DNA from: Sinanaerobacter chloroacetimidivorans | GTDB taxonomy: Bacteria; Bacillota; Clostridia; Peptostreptococcales; Anaerovoracaceae | Assembly (NCBI RefSeq): GCF_018128545.1 | Contig: NZ_JAGSND010000020.1 | Span: 1-64,000 of the forward strand | DNA: 64,000 nt | Direction: 5' to 3' | Shown: one piece after another, positions 15,163-24,479 of the stretch | Position numbering within the stretch: position 1 is the first letter of the stretch | Layout of the letters: each line of letters opens with the position of its first letter | Program-made: the position numbers and the translations under genes | Notes under the pieces: model-generated | Seen by the model: the letters and a program-made list of their open reading frames with translations, nothing else | Database searches by the model: none | What the model was told of the DNA's origin: nothing

Positions 15163-18100
15163 ATGCCAAGGATTATCTTCAAATGCGGTTATATTAAAAA
15201 TGATCCGGAGCATGTAAAGAACCTGATTGAGTATGTGGGGACGCGAGAAGGCGTGGAAAAGCTCCCACAGTACAGACGGAACCAACCCGCTACCCCAAAG
15301 CAGATAGAGCGCATCGGGGACATTCTCACCCAGTTTCCAGACTCTATCCGCTTATTTGAGTACGAGGACTACCAGAACAAGCCGACTCTCGAAAATGCAT
15401 CGGCATTTATTACTGCAGCCATTGACCACAACCTGGAGCAGTTGACACATCAGGAGGTCTATGTCAACTACATTGCCACCCGTCCCCGTGCAGAAAAGCT
15501 GGGCAGCCACGGCCTGTTTACAGATGAGGATGAGCCGCTGGTGCTGTCTCAGGTAGCCGAAAAAGTGGCGGAGCATACCGGAAATATCTGGACGCCCATC
15601 ATTTCCATGAGGCGAGAGGACGCGGCTCGGCTGGGATACGATAACGCCTCCGCATGGATAGCCCTCCTCCGTCAACAACGCAATATATTTGCCGAGCAGA
15701 TGAAAATCGCGCCGGAAAACCTGCGCTGGTATGCGGCTTTTCACGACGAGAGCCATCACCCGCACTGCCATATGATCATTTACTCGGTCGATCCCCGCAA
15801 GGGCTACGTCACAAAGCCCGCGATTGAAAACATGCGGAGCAGTCTGGCACGGGAAATCTTTCAGCAGGACTTACTACAAATCTACTCTGAGCAGACGATC
15901 CAACGCAACACTCTGACGGAACAGAGCCGGAATACCCTGCGGGAGCTTTTGGAACAGTTGCGTACAGGAACCTGTGAGGACATGGTGATTGAAGATCTGA
16001 TGTCCAGGCTGGCGGAGAAACTGAAGCATACCACAGGGAAAAAGCAATATGGCTACCTGCAAGTCCCGCTGAAGGAACTGGTCAATCAGATTGTGGATGA
16101 GCTGGCAAAGGACGCGCGCGTCGCGGCAGCCTATGCCAAGTGGTATGAGCTGCGCAATGAAGTCCTTCGCACCTACAAGGACAAGTTGTCTGAACCGCTC
16201 CCGCTCTCACAGCAGAAGGAGTTCAAGCAAATCAAAAACATTGTGATTGCCGAAGCGATAGACCTCGGCAATAACCATCTCACCTTTGAAGGCGATGAAA
16301 ACGCTGAACCAACCTACGAGGAAGAAACCGCTGCCGGGGATGCCGAGCCGGAGCAGCCCATGGCAGAGCCGGAGGCTGTGCTGCATGAGGTGGTGGAAGA
16401 TCAGGATTACAACCTTTCTGATGCCCAAAGCCATGCACCTTCATCGGATTCTGGTGACAGAGAACCCGGCAAACCGCATATTGCATGGAACGACCGATAT
16501 AAAGAAGCCCGAACCTTTCTCTATGGCAGCGATGATACAGAGCCGAACTTCGAGCAGGCCCTTCAGCTGTTTTTGGAGGAAGCCGAGGACGGCAACGCTC
16601 TCGTCATGCACGACCTCGGCCGGATGTATGCGGACGGGTTGGGTGTGGAGATGGATACAGATGCAGCCTCTTGCTGGTATGAAAAAGCTCTCTCGGCGTT
16701 TATGGATATCGAAACAGAAAAAGAAAACCGGTACATAGAGTACCGCATCGGCAAAATGCATGCGGCAGGACTCGGCACGGCACAGGACTATGAGGAAGCG
16801 GCTGGCTGGTTTGATACGGCAGTTTCAAAAAATCACAAGTACGCGCAGTATTCGCTTGCCGGCCTGTACTACCGGGGGCAGGGTGTTGAGCAGGATTACC
16901 AGACCGCCTTCGAGCTGTACCGCCGAGCCGCAAGGCAGCGGGTACCCTATGCCGATTATGAACTGGCGAAAATGTACCGAGACGGGGTTGGCACCGAAAG
17001 GAATGCCGAGGAAGCGGAACTACATTTTGAGGAAGCCTTTTACGGATTTACGAAGCTGGAAGAACAGAACCACGACGATAAGCTCCAATACCGCCTGGGA
17101 CAGATGCTGTACACCGGCACTGGCACAGAGAAGGATATGGAAGCTGCCATTGGCTATTTTGAAAAATCGGCCCGGCTGGGCAATGTTCATGCACAGTACA
17201 TGCTCGGAAAGATTTATCTGGATGCGGACAGCGGCCATGAAAACGTTGAGCAGGCTATCCTGTGGCTGACAAAAGCCGCGGATAATGGCAATGGTCTGGC
17301 CCAATACGCTCTCGCTAAATTGTACCGAGATGGAAACCATGTGGAGAAGGATATACAGAAAGCCATCTCTCTGTTTACCCTTTCGGCCGAACAGGATAAT
17401 TCCTATGCGGCATTTGCCCTTGGTAAGCTGTATCTTACCGGAGTCGAAGTTCCCAAAGACATCGACGCCGCAGTGAAATGGCTGGCGCTGTCCTCGGAGC
17501 TTGGAAACCAGTTCGCTCAATATACGTTGGCGAAGCTGTACCTTGTCGGTGAGGATGTGGCAAGAGACATCCAAAAAGCACTGAAGCTGTTCCTGAAATC
17601 GGGGGAGCTTGGAAACCAGTACGCACAATATCAGCTGGGCCGGCTCTACCTAAAGGGTGAACATATCCCAAAGGATGCGAAGGCCGCTGTCAAATGGTTT
17701 ACCGCCTCTGCGAAACAAGACAATCAATACGCACAATACCAGCTCGGCAAGCTCTACCTGCTGGGCGAGGTTGTACCGAAAAATGTGGAGGCTGCCGTCA
17801 AATGGCTGGCAGCTTCCGCGGGGCAGAATAACCAGTATGCCCAATATCAGCTTGGTAAGCTCTACCTGCTGGGCAAGGATGTTCCCCGTGACCGGGAAGC
17901 TGCGGTCCGCTGGCTTACCGCATCTGTTGAGCAAGGAAATGTCTATGCGCAATTCTTCTTAGACCATCTGGACTCCTTTCGTGATCCTTCTATCTTTCTT
18001 GCTGCAACAAGGCTTCTGCATCATTTGAGCCGGATATTCCATGAAGAAGAACGACGGCTTCCAGGCGGACCAAGCATACAGATTGAGAGTAAGCTGCGGC

Positions 18101-18174
18101 GAAAGATCAGGGAGAAAAAGATTGCCCAGGGCCATGCCCCGGACGATCACGAGCAGAGGTTTAACACTTATTAA
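15163..18174 (+). CDS. MOBP-type relaxase fused to a Sel1-repeat array
   Basis: 1003 residues. The N-terminal 300 form the relaxase: the HUH metal motif is HHPHCHMIIYSVD (residues 197-210), with an upstream EVYVNYIATRPRAE segment and a Tyr-rich N-terminus. It nicks oriT and pilots the strand. After an acidic linker (about 385-440) comes an array of roughly a dozen 36-residue Sel1/TPR-like repeats of the form YAQYQLGKLYLLGE.VPK...AAVKWL, to about residue 945, then a basic C-terminus. Sel1 repeats are protein-interaction solenoids; here they may dock the relaxosome to the coupling protein (inference). Confidence 0.85.
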   Translation: MPRIIFKCGYIKNDPEHVKNLIEYVGTREGVEKLPQYRRNQPATPKQIERIGDILTQFPDSIRLFEYEDYQNKPTLENASAFITAAIDHNLEQLTHQEVYVNYIATRPRAEKLGSHGLFTDEDEPLVLSQVAEKVAEHTGNIWTPIISMRREDAARLGYDNASAWIALLRQQRNIFAEQMKIAPENLRWYAAFHDESHHPHCHMIIYSVDPRKGYVTKPAIENMRSSLAREIFQQDLLQIYSEQTIQRNTLTEQSRNTLRELLEQLRTGTCEDMVIEDLMSRLAEKLKHTTGKKQYGYLQVPLKELVNQIVDELAKDARVAAAYAKWYELRNEVLRTYKDKLSEPLPLSQQKEFKQIKNIVIAEAIDLGNNHLTFEGDENAEPTYEEETAAGDAEPEQPMAEPEAVLHEVVEDQDYNLSDAQSHAPSSDSGDREPGKPHIAWNDRYKEARTFLYGSDDTEPNFEQALQLFLEEAEDGNALVMHDLGRMYADGLGVEMDTDAASCWYEKALSAFMDIETEKENRYIEYRIGKMHAAGLGTAQDYEEAAGWFDTAVSKNHKYAQYSLAGLYYRGQGVEQDYQTAFELYRRAARQRVPYADYELAKMYRDGVGTERNAEEAELHFEEAFYGFTKLEEQNHDDKLQYRLGQMLYTGTGTEKDMEAAIGYFEKSARLGNVHAQYMLGKIYLDADSGHENVEQAILWLTKAADNGNGLAQYALAKLYRDGNHVEKDIQKAISLFTLSAEQDNSYAAFALGKLYLTGVEVPKDIDAAVKWLALSSELGNQFAQYTLAKLYLVGEDVARDIQKALKLFLKSGELGNQYAQYQLGRLYLKGEHIPKDAKAAVKWFTASAKQDNQYAQYQLGKLYLLGEVVPKNVEAAVKWLAASAGQNNQYAQYQLGKLYLLGKDVPRDREAAVRWLTASVEQGNVYAQFFLDHLDSFRDPSIFLAATRLLHHLSRIFHEEERRLPGGPSIQIESKLRRKIREKKIAQGHAPDDHEQRFNTY

Positions 18175-18191
18175 AGCAAAGGAGTGCTCCT

Positions 18192-18323
18192 ATGAAGAAA
18201 AAATACCCTATCAGGCAGGAGAAAAAAGTGTTGCCTGATGCAAAACCCAACCGTTTCACATTTACACCACCTGCCAGACAGCGGGTGGCTTTTTTTCGCC
18301 GCTGCGGAAAGCGCAGGCATTGA
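18192..18323 (+). CDS. 43-residue basic peptide
   Basis: A small ORF (MKKKYPIRQEKKVLPDAKPN...FFRRCGKRRH) with AAAGGAG seven bases before the ATG, fitting between the relaxase and the Toprim protein on the same strand. It has 16 Lys/Arg residues and no membrane segment. No family recognised. The spacing and ribosome site suggest it is translated. Confidence 0.5.
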   Translation: MKKKYPIRQEKKVLPDAKPNRFTFTPPARQRVAFFRRCGKRRH

Positions 18324-18340
18324 TAAGGGGGTGCCAAGGG

Positions 18341-19774
18341 ATGGCATATGTTTACTTTACTGATGAAGAAAAACAGCGCGCCAACTCCGTCGACCTGGTG
18401 GACTTTCTTGAGCGCCAGGGAGAGAAGCTCACCCGATCCGGCCCGGAGTGGCGCTGGAAACGACATGACAGCGTTACTGTCCGAGGGAACGAGTGGTTCC
18501 GGCACAGCCGCAAGGAGGGCGGCCACGCTATTGATTTTGTTCAGGAGTTTTATAACATGAGCTTTCCCGAAGCAGTGCATTGGCTGCTTGGTGGTGAAGC
18601 TGGCGTGGAGTGGAACCAGACCTCTAAAAACGCACCGGCGCCTAAAAAAGACTTTGCACTGCCGGAGGTCAATTCCGATATGCGCCGGGTATTCGCCTAT
18701 CTTATCAAACAGCGGTTCATTGACCGGGATGTGCTTTCGCACTTCGCCCATGAGAAGCTCATCTACGAGGACAAGGAATATCATAACGCCGTGTTTGTTG
18801 GACTGGACGAAAAAGGAATCGCCCGGCATGCCCATAAGCGCGGCACTTATACCCAGGGCGAACCATACAAAGGCAACGTGGAGGGCAGCGATCCGAGATA
18901 CAGCTTTCACTGGATCGGAAAGAGCAGTAAACTGTATGTTTTTGAGGCTCCCGTAGATATGCTGTCTTTCATAACGCTTCACCGGTCGGACTGGAAAGAA
19001 CACAGTTATGTCACGCTGGACGGGGTGTCGGAACACGCCCTGCTCCAGCAGGTCCGACAAAATCCCCACTTACAGGAAGTTATTCTTTGCCTGGACCATG
19101 ATGAGGCAGGGATAGAAGCTAACGGAAGGCTTAAGGACATACTTGCGGAGGGCGGATACACAAACACAGCAGTCATGCAATCAACCTACAAGGACTGGAA
19201 CGAGGACTTGAAAGCCAAACACGGCATGGAACCGATTCCCTCTGAGGAACATCCGAAGCTGATACTCCTTCCGCAGGTATGCGCTGTTTTGCCCGGCTTG
19301 TGCGCGGCCCTTGGAACGCACAGGGATATCCGCACATTTTTGACAGATTGCTTTCATGCTCTAGAGCCTCTTGTGAATTCCGGAAAAGTCGCACCGGAGA
19401 ATGCTGACGCTGTCAGAGAGTGTCTGGAGTGCATGGCGGCAGGTTCGCTGTTTTTGGCCAAGGAGCTGTGCCGGCAGATGGAGCGTCCCGTGACCACAGA
19501 ACAGCTCGTTCGAAAACTGCAGACCAACTACCGCCCCCATGAGGATAGAGGCTGGCTGCGTACCCGGACGGAGGATATACGGCGGGATCTGGCGGATATA
19601 GAGCGTTTGACACATATACCCGGCATCCGCAGAGTGGAAGATCAATTGCGCCTTGGCAGTTCCTATCTTCGCCTGGCTTTGGACTGTGTTAAGGCGAGGG
19701 TGTTCCTTGAACTGGAACCACAGGTTATGCTATCGAAACAAGAACAAACCGAAAATTTTACAATGACAATGTAA
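18341..19774 (+). CDS. Toprim/DUF3991 primase-like protein with MTM tail
   Basis: 477 residues. The N-terminal 100 residues resemble DUF3991 (zinc-ribbon-like fold of primases): VDLVDFLERQGEKLTRSGPEWRWKRHDSVTVRGNEWFRHS...GGHAIDFVQEFYNMSFPEAV. The Toprim domain follows with its acidic motifs LYVFEAPVDMLSF (about 203-215) and VILCLDHDEAG (about 247-257). It would lay primers or process the transferred strand. The start at 18341 fits MAYVYFT; AAGGG is upstream. The C-terminus ends ENFTMTM, like other proteins of this ICE. Confidence 0.82.
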   Translation: MAYVYFTDEEKQRANSVDLVDFLERQGEKLTRSGPEWRWKRHDSVTVRGNEWFRHSRKEGGHAIDFVQEFYNMSFPEAVHWLLGGEAGVEWNQTSKNAPAPKKDFALPEVNSDMRRVFAYLIKQRFIDRDVLSHFAHEKLIYEDKEYHNAVFVGLDEKGIARHAHKRGTYTQGEPYKGNVEGSDPRYSFHWIGKSSKLYVFEAPVDMLSFITLHRSDWKEHSYVTLDGVSEHALLQQVRQNPHLQEVILCLDHDEAGIEANGRLKDILAEGGYTNTAVMQSTYKDWNEDLKAKHGMEPIPSEEHPKLILLPQVCAVLPGLCAALGTHRDIRTFLTDCFHALEPLVNSGKVAPENADAVRECLECMAAGSLFLAKELCRQMERPVTTEQLVRKLQTNYRPHEDRGWLRTRTEDIRRDLADIERLTHIPGIRRVEDQLRLGSSYLRLALDCVKARVFLELEPQVMLSKQEQTENFTMTM

Positions 19775-19787
19775 AGGAGGGATCACA

Positions 19788-21608
19788 GTGCAGGCATCGC
19801 AAATCATTACACTGATTGCCGTGGCGCTGACCATGTTCGGCGTGATCGGCTTTTTATCCTTGCTGGCCCATTATTACACACTCAACGGCATCAAGTCCAA
19901 GATAGTGGGCGACGGGCAACATGGAACAGCTCGCTGGGCATCCAAGCGGGAGATCAAAACCGCCTATACAGAAGTCCGGTTCGAACCGGAAAAATGGCGT
20001 AAGGGAGAGAATCTCCCTACTGTCCAGGGGTTGGTTGTCGGCTGGCGAAGGGCCTCGCTGTTCGACCACACGGCGCCCCATGGCTATGCTCTGGTGGATG
20101 ACGATGACATCCATTGCCTGATGATTGGCGCGGCGGGTGTCGGCAAGACTGCCAATTTTCTCTATCCCAACCTGGAATATGCCTGCGCCTGCGGCATGAG
20201 CTTTATCACGACGGATACAAAAGGCGACCTCTACCGCAATTACGGCAGCATCGCCAAAGAGCACTACGGCTACCATGTGGCGGTCATTGATCTGAGAAAC
20301 CCCACCAGGTCGGACGGCAACAACCTGCTACATCTCGTCAACCGATACATGGATTTATACCTTGTCAATCCTCAGAATCTGGCATACAAGGCCAGAGCTG
20401 AAAAATACGCCAAGATCACCGCTAAAACCATTATCAACTCTGGAGGCTTTGAAGTGGCATCCGCAGGTCAGAACGCTTTCTTCTACGACGCGGCAGAGGG
20501 ACTGTTGACCTCTGTGATCCTGCTCATTGCTGAATACTGCGAACCAAAGCAACGACACATTGTGTCAGTGTTCAAACTGATTCAGGATCTGCTGGCGCCC
20601 AGCGGCGTCAAGGGCCGCACTCTGTTCCAGCTCCTTCTGGCTCACCTGCCGGACGAACACAAAACCAAATGGTTTGCAGGCGCGGCTCTCAATTCCGCGG
20701 AACAGGCCATGCAGAGCGTCCTCTCTACTGCCCTTTCTAGGCTCAACGCCTTCCTGGACTCCGAACTTGAGCAGGTGCTGTGCTTTGATACGGCCATCGA
20801 CGCTGAACGGTTCTGTACCGAGAAAAGCGCAATCTTCCTTGTCATGCCGGAAGAAGATAATACGAAATATTTCATCATCAGCTTGATTGTACAGCAGCTC
20901 TACCGGGAAATCCTCTCTGTGGCCGACGAACACGGCGGCAAGCTTCCTAATCGGGTAATGATGTTCCTGGATGAGATAGGCACCATACCCAAAATTGAAT
21001 CTGCAGAGATGATGTTCAGCGCCTCGCGCTCGCGCCGGGTGTCCATTGTAGCGATAATACAATCCTTCGCTCAATTGGAAAAAAACTATGGGCGGGAGGG
21101 TTCCGCCATTATCATCGACAACTGCCAGGATACGGTGTTCGGCGGCTTCGCACCCAACAGCGAATCGGCGCAGATATTGTCAAAGGCCCTCGGCAGCAAA
21201 ACGGTCATGAGTGGCTCCGTCAGCCGTGGAAAGAACGATCCCAGCCAATCGCTGCAGATGATCGAACGGCCACTGCTGACCCCCGACGAATTAAAATCCA
21301 TGTCCAAGGGACATTTTATTGTGACAAAGACCGGAGCGTATCCGATGCGGACACGGCTGAAGCTATTTCTCGAATGGGGCATCGTTTTCGGCAAGCCCTA
21401 CAAAATCGCAGAGCAGTCCGCCAGAAGAGTGGAGTACGCCGACCGATTCACCCTGGAAGAAGAAATCATCCGGCGCCATGCCGCCTGTGAGGAAGTGCCG
21501 GAGGAACCTAAAGCGCCTGAATCTGCATCAGGCGGAATGCTTCACACGCCGGGACCAACGATCAATCTTGACCCTTTTATTCAAAAACAGGAATCCACAA
21601 GGGGGTGA
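19788..21608 (+). CDS. VirD4-type coupling protein
   Basis: A type IV secretion coupling ATPase, 606 residues, TraG/VirD4 family. There is one membrane segment at residues 5-27, Walker A GAAGVGKT at 114-121, and Walker B/sensor region VMMFLDEIGTIPKI. It links the relaxase-DNA complex to the channel. The start is GTG with AAAGGAGG nine bases upstream. A 146-base fragment of a second, diverged copy lies at 30765, showing that another related element contributed to this island. Confidence 0.93.
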   Translation: MQASQIITLIAVALTMFGVIGFLSLLAHYYTLNGIKSKIVGDGQHGTARWASKREIKTAYTEVRFEPEKWRKGENLPTVQGLVVGWRRASLFDHTAPHGYALVDDDDIHCLMIGAAGVGKTANFLYPNLEYACACGMSFITTDTKGDLYRNYGSIAKEHYGYHVAVIDLRNPTRSDGNNLLHLVNRYMDLYLVNPQNLAYKARAEKYAKITAKTIINSGGFEVASAGQNAFFYDAAEGLLTSVILLIAEYCEPKQRHIVSVFKLIQDLLAPSGVKGRTLFQLLLAHLPDEHKTKWFAGAALNSAEQAMQSVLSTALSRLNAFLDSELEQVLCFDTAIDAERFCTEKSAIFLVMPEEDNTKYFIISLIVQQLYREILSVADEHGGKLPNRVMMFLDEIGTIPKIESAEMMFSASRSRRVSIVAIIQSFAQLEKNYGREGSAIIIDNCQDTVFGGFAPNSESAQILSKALGSKTVMSGSVSRGKNDPSQSLQMIERPLLTPDELKSMSKGHFIVTKTGAYPMRTRLKLFLEWGIVFGKPYKIAEQSARRVEYADRFTLEEEIIRRHAACEEVPEEPKAPESASGGMLHTPGPTINLDPFIQKQESTRG

Positions 21609-21612
21609 CGCT

Positions 21613-21885
21613 ATGGGGTACTTTACCTCGCTTTATTCCTCCGAACTGCCACACCGTGCAAGAGCCGTCTATATGTATCTTTCCGACCGCTCCGACAAGG
21701 AAGGTAAATGCTATCCGGCGATTGGTACCATCGCCAGAGAGTTGAAGCTGTCCAGGAGCACCGTCAAGCGCGCGCTTGACGACTTGGAAAAGAGCGGATA
21801 TCTCCGTAAGGAACAGCGTTGGCGGGAAAACGGCGGAAAGAGCAGCAACATGTTCTATCTGAGAAAGTCAGATACTAGCAGATAG
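21613..21885 (+). CDS. Helix-turn-helix (GntR/MarR-like winged) protein
   Basis: 90 residues with a winged helix-turn-helix resembling phage replication initiators: HRARAVYMYLSDRSDKEGKCYPAIGTIARELKLSRSTVKRALDDLEKSGYLRKEQRWRENGGKSSNMFYLR. It starts four bases after the virD4 stop with GGGGGTG upstream. It probably regulates the transfer operon or binds an ICE origin; the sequence does not decide which. Confidence 0.8.
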   Translation: MGYFTSLYSSELPHRARAVYMYLSDRSDKEGKCYPAIGTIARELKLSRSTVKRALDDLEKSGYLRKEQRWRENGGKSSNMFYLRKSDTSR

Positions 21886-21945
21886 GGGAAAAATATATAT
21901 TTACACCAAGGGAAAAGTCTACCCATTTCGTGGACCATGGAAGGG

Positions 21946-21963
21946 TTCATGGTGAACCATGAA
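21946..21963. repeat. Hairpin TTCATGG-TGAA-CCATGAA, copy 1
   Basis: A seven-pair stem with a TGAA loop. It marks where copy 1 begins to match copy 2 (hairpin at 30911-30928); homology then continues for about 260 bases through the SLOG gene remnant. It sits at the edge of the duplicated block. Confidence 0.6.
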
Positions 21964-22023
21964 GACAAACCTCTCACTCTAAGAAATTCTAACAGCAGAA
22001 AAAGAACAACAAAAGAATGACCG

Positions 22024-22225
22024 TTATATCTCTGCTTTTATCGTAATGGGGGTAACTGCCGCGGTATCTGGATGGATGGTGATGATCCCCCGTTTTTTCT
22101 TTCTGGCGTATGTAATAAGCTGAGCGGCAGGTTCTAACTGTGGAACCAGAGCATTGTCGTAAACGGCGATTAAAAAATCTGTGTGGTTGACGAGATAATG
22201 ATTACAGCGGATACGACAGTCATGT
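22024..22225 (-). pseudogene. SLOG-family gene, C-terminal remnant
   Basis: The reverse strand encodes NHYLVNHTDFLIAVYD, then LEPAAQLITYARKKKRGI and ITIHPDTAAVTPITI before TAA. This matches the last third of the intact SLOG protein at 30985-31539 (NKYLVNHSNFVLAVYDDD; NKNRGIITIHPDTALLTPITI). Homology stops abruptly near 22225, where AT-rich cargo begins. This is one of two flanking copies and shows that the cargo interrupts an ICE segment. Confidence 0.8.
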
Positions 22226-22242
22226 GTGTTAAGTGTAATTTA

Positions 22243-22302
22243 AGAGTCACAAATGCTGCGGTGCCGAAAGCCTAATGTTGCATTTTAGGTGGCTCTTTTT
22301 TT
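22243..22302 (+). terminator. Strong terminator at left edge of AT-rich cargo
   Basis: Nested arms AGAGTCAC / GTGGCTCT and AAATGC / GCATTT followed by TTTTTTT. It could end transcripts arriving from the transfer operon, insulating the cargo. About 140 AT-rich bases with no gene follow, up to the next ORF. Confidence 0.65.
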
Positions 22303-22441
22303 GTCAACGCGAATTTGTAAACATTTCAAAAACATTGTCTCTCAATGCTTGTCATATATTTTTATTAGATTTATAATTTTAATTGGTATCAGTAATTTTA
22401 ATTTGCGGTGTATAGCTGTTTAAGAAAGGGGGGCAAAGAAA

Positions 22442-22795
22442 ATGTTTATAATGAATGTACGTAGAACTGTTGCAACTACAGTTTTATTTGTGTTGATTTT
22501 TACACTTTCCTCCCCTTTGTTATCCGTTGCAGCCGCTTCTTTTTCAAAAGGAACCGACCCGTGCAATAAATGCTGTTCTACTGAAAGTAACAGGGCAGAA
22601 AAAGAGAGTATCCCTATTTCCTCAGAACAATGCTCGTTGCCCTGTTGCCCAGTTTTATTTTGCATTCCTGTTTTTGCGCCACAGCCAAATACTTACCCTA
22701 TCATTTTAGATAAAGTAAATATTATTAATCTTGTAGAACATTTCAATATCGAAACTCTATTACACTATGTTTTTAAGCCTCCTAAGAAGTTCTAA
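22442..22795 (+). CDS. Small Cys-rich exported or membrane protein
   Basis: 117 residues with a signal-like hydrophobic N-terminus (about residues 10-32, ending VAAASFS). A cysteine-rich centre follows (CNKCCS, then CSLPCCPVLFC with a hydrophobic PVLFCIPVFAP stretch). A GGGGGG-containing ribosome site lies upstream; ATG 22451 is an alternative start. No family recognised. The cysteine clusters next to metal-resistance genes suggest metal binding outside the membrane (inference). Confidence 0.6.
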   Translation: MFIMNVRRTVATTVLFVLIFTLSSPLLSVAAASFSKGTDPCNKCCSTESNRAEKESIPISSEQCSLPCCPVLFCIPVFAPQPNTYPIILDKVNIINLVEHFNIETLLHYVFKPPKKF

Positions 22796-22886
22796 GAATA
22801 AAACGTTTTGACACGCTTTAGGTACGGGATAAATCTGCCTTTGTATCTATAGGTGTATTTCTTATACTTTTTTAGGAGGTTATTTC

Positions 22887-23315
22887 ATGAAAAAATATAT
22901 AATTCCCGTAATCGCTATTATTATGGTAGGTCTTGCTGTTTTAACTTTTATTTATAATCATAAGCAGCAGGATACAAACAGTTCTCTTACAAATTCGAGT
23001 AAAATATTAAACGTGAATGACATTCAAGCAGACCCTTCCTCATTTACGGGTACTATCACAATTAACGGTGTTATGGCTGGGGTTTCCCAAACTGACTCGA
23101 AGCTTTTTGGACTAGTTGATACAGCAGAGGTTAAAGCCTGTGAATCTGTAGGATGTGGGACATTCATCCTCCCTACGAAATATGATGGAAAGTTACCACA
23201 AGTGGGAGACGAGATAAATGTAACTGGAAGCTTTGTCGGAAGTGGCAACGATCTTGTATTTAAAGCGACAACATTCAAGATTTTAGGCAACATCCTTCCC
23301 AAAGGAGGACAGTAA
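22887..23315 (+). CDS. Exported OB-fold-like protein beside ABC exporter
   Basis: 142 residues. An N-terminal membrane anchor or signal (IIPVIAIIMVGLAVLTFIY) precedes a beta-rich domain (ILNVNDIQADPSSFTGTITINGVMAG... LPQVGDEINVTGSFVGSGNDLVFKATTFKILG). This looks like a small OB-fold such as those of CcmE or NirD-type periplasmic proteins, with two Cys in KACESVGCGTFILP. TAGGAGG precedes the ATG. It sits one base before the permease gene, suggesting it works with that exporter. Confidence 0.6.
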   Translation: MKKYIIPVIAIIMVGLAVLTFIYNHKQQDTNSSLTNSSKILNVNDIQADPSSFTGTITINGVMAGVSQTDSKLFGLVDTAEVKACESVGCGTFILPTKYDGKLPQVGDEINVTGSFVGSGNDLVFKATTFKILGNILPKGGQ

Positions 23316-24479
23316 ATGAATATACCTAAACTTGTCATAAAAAACATCACACGCAGTAGGGGACGGTTTATATTCACACTCCTTGGGATAATTATCGGGA
23401 TAGCATCGTTTGTAACCCTATTATCATTGGGTGGTAGTTTACAAAACGAGGTGAAAAAACAGGCCAGCGAGCTTGGCGCAAACCTTGTTATAACACCTAA
23501 AGGCTGGTGTGCCTACGAGCAGATTTCAGTTTTAACAGGAGAGCAGCTTCCTGAATCAATACCTTTTGACGTGGTGAACAAGGTTTCCGCCATAAAGGGG
23601 CTTACAGCCGTCCCATACCTTTCCGAAAAGACGGCTATTCAAAATAATCCTGTCTCCGTTATTGGTATTCTTCCAGAAGAGATGAAGACTTTTAAAGGAT
23701 GGGGGATAGAAAATGGAAACTATTTTGCTTCACAAGATGAAAAGGCTGTAGTTGTCGGCTCTGGCATAGCACAACAGTTTAAGTTAAGCCTGAATGATAT
23801 ATTAACAATAAGGGGTGAGAAGTTTCCTATAAAGGGAATTCTTAAGGAGACGGGAAGCAAGGATGATACTACCGTATTTGTCCCTCTTACAATCGCTCAA
23901 AAACTTTACGGTGTAAAGGATAATGTTTCCTTTATAGCGGTAAAAGTTGACGATATTGCAAAGATAGACAGCTATATTATAAAGATTCAGGACACAGCTA
24001 ATGTCGCTGTATCATCCGATAAACAATTGCTTAAATCGGTGCTGTCCATTGTCGGTACTGTCAACTTGACCCTTCAGCTTATTGCTATAGTGGCTATTAT
24101 ATCAGCAGCATTCGGCATAATAAACACCATGATGACAGCAATCTCTGAAAGAAGGCGTGAAATAGGTATACTTCAAGCAATTGGTAGTAAAAAAAGTACA
24201 ATCTTTACGGTGTTTCTGCTTGAATCAGGGTTATATGGTTTACTTGGGGGAGCAATCGGGTTGGTTTTGGGACTTGTGTTTTCTTCTATAGCTGCTCCCT
24301 ATATATCCCAAAATGAGTTTACTGCCTTTATGAAAGGTTCAAACCTGCCAATAAACCTTGATTTGAAACTTATTGTCGGGTCGTTGCTTTTCTCACTTGG
24401 TATCTCCCTCGTATCGGGGCTTTACCCTGCGTGGAGAGCGGCACGACTTACACCTGTGGAGGCGATAAGTTATGAATAA
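23316..24479 (+). CDS. MacB/FtsX-type ABC transporter permease
   Basis: A 387-residue permease with the MacB topology: an N-terminal membrane helix after NITRSRGRFIFTLLGIIIGIASFVTLLSLGG, a long extracytoplasmic domain (residues 45-245), and three C-terminal membrane helices with the coupling segment MMTAISERRREIGILQAIGSKKSTIF. These transporters act by mechanotransmission on extracytoplasmic substrates or partners. The ATPase gene overlaps its end by eight bases. The substrate is not evident. Confidence 0.88.
   Translation: MNIPKLVIKNITRSRGRFIFTLLGIIIGIASFVTLLSLGGSLQNEVKKQASELGANLVITPKGWCAYEQISVLTGEQLPESIPFDVVNKVSAIKGLTAVPYLSEKTAIQNNPVSVIGILPEEMKTFKGWGIENGNYFASQDEKAVVVGSGIAQQFKLSLNDILTIRGEKFPIKGILKETGSKDDTTVFVPLTIAQKLYGVKDNVSFIAVKVDDIAKIDSYIIKIQDTANVAVSSDKQLLKSVLSIVGTVNLTLQLIAIVAIISAAFGIINTMMTAISERRREIGILQAIGSKKSTIFTVFLLESGLYGLLGGAIGLVLGLVFSSIAAPYISQNEFTAFMKGSNLPINLDLKLIVGSLLFSLGISLVSGLYPAWRAARLTPVEAISYE

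Noticed and set aside
15163-18174. DNA repeats in the relaxase gene as a possible CRISPR-like array
   Set aside because: They are in-frame 108-base units encoding Sel1 repeats, with no constant repeat and unique spacer pattern. No CRISPR array is visible anywhere in the window.
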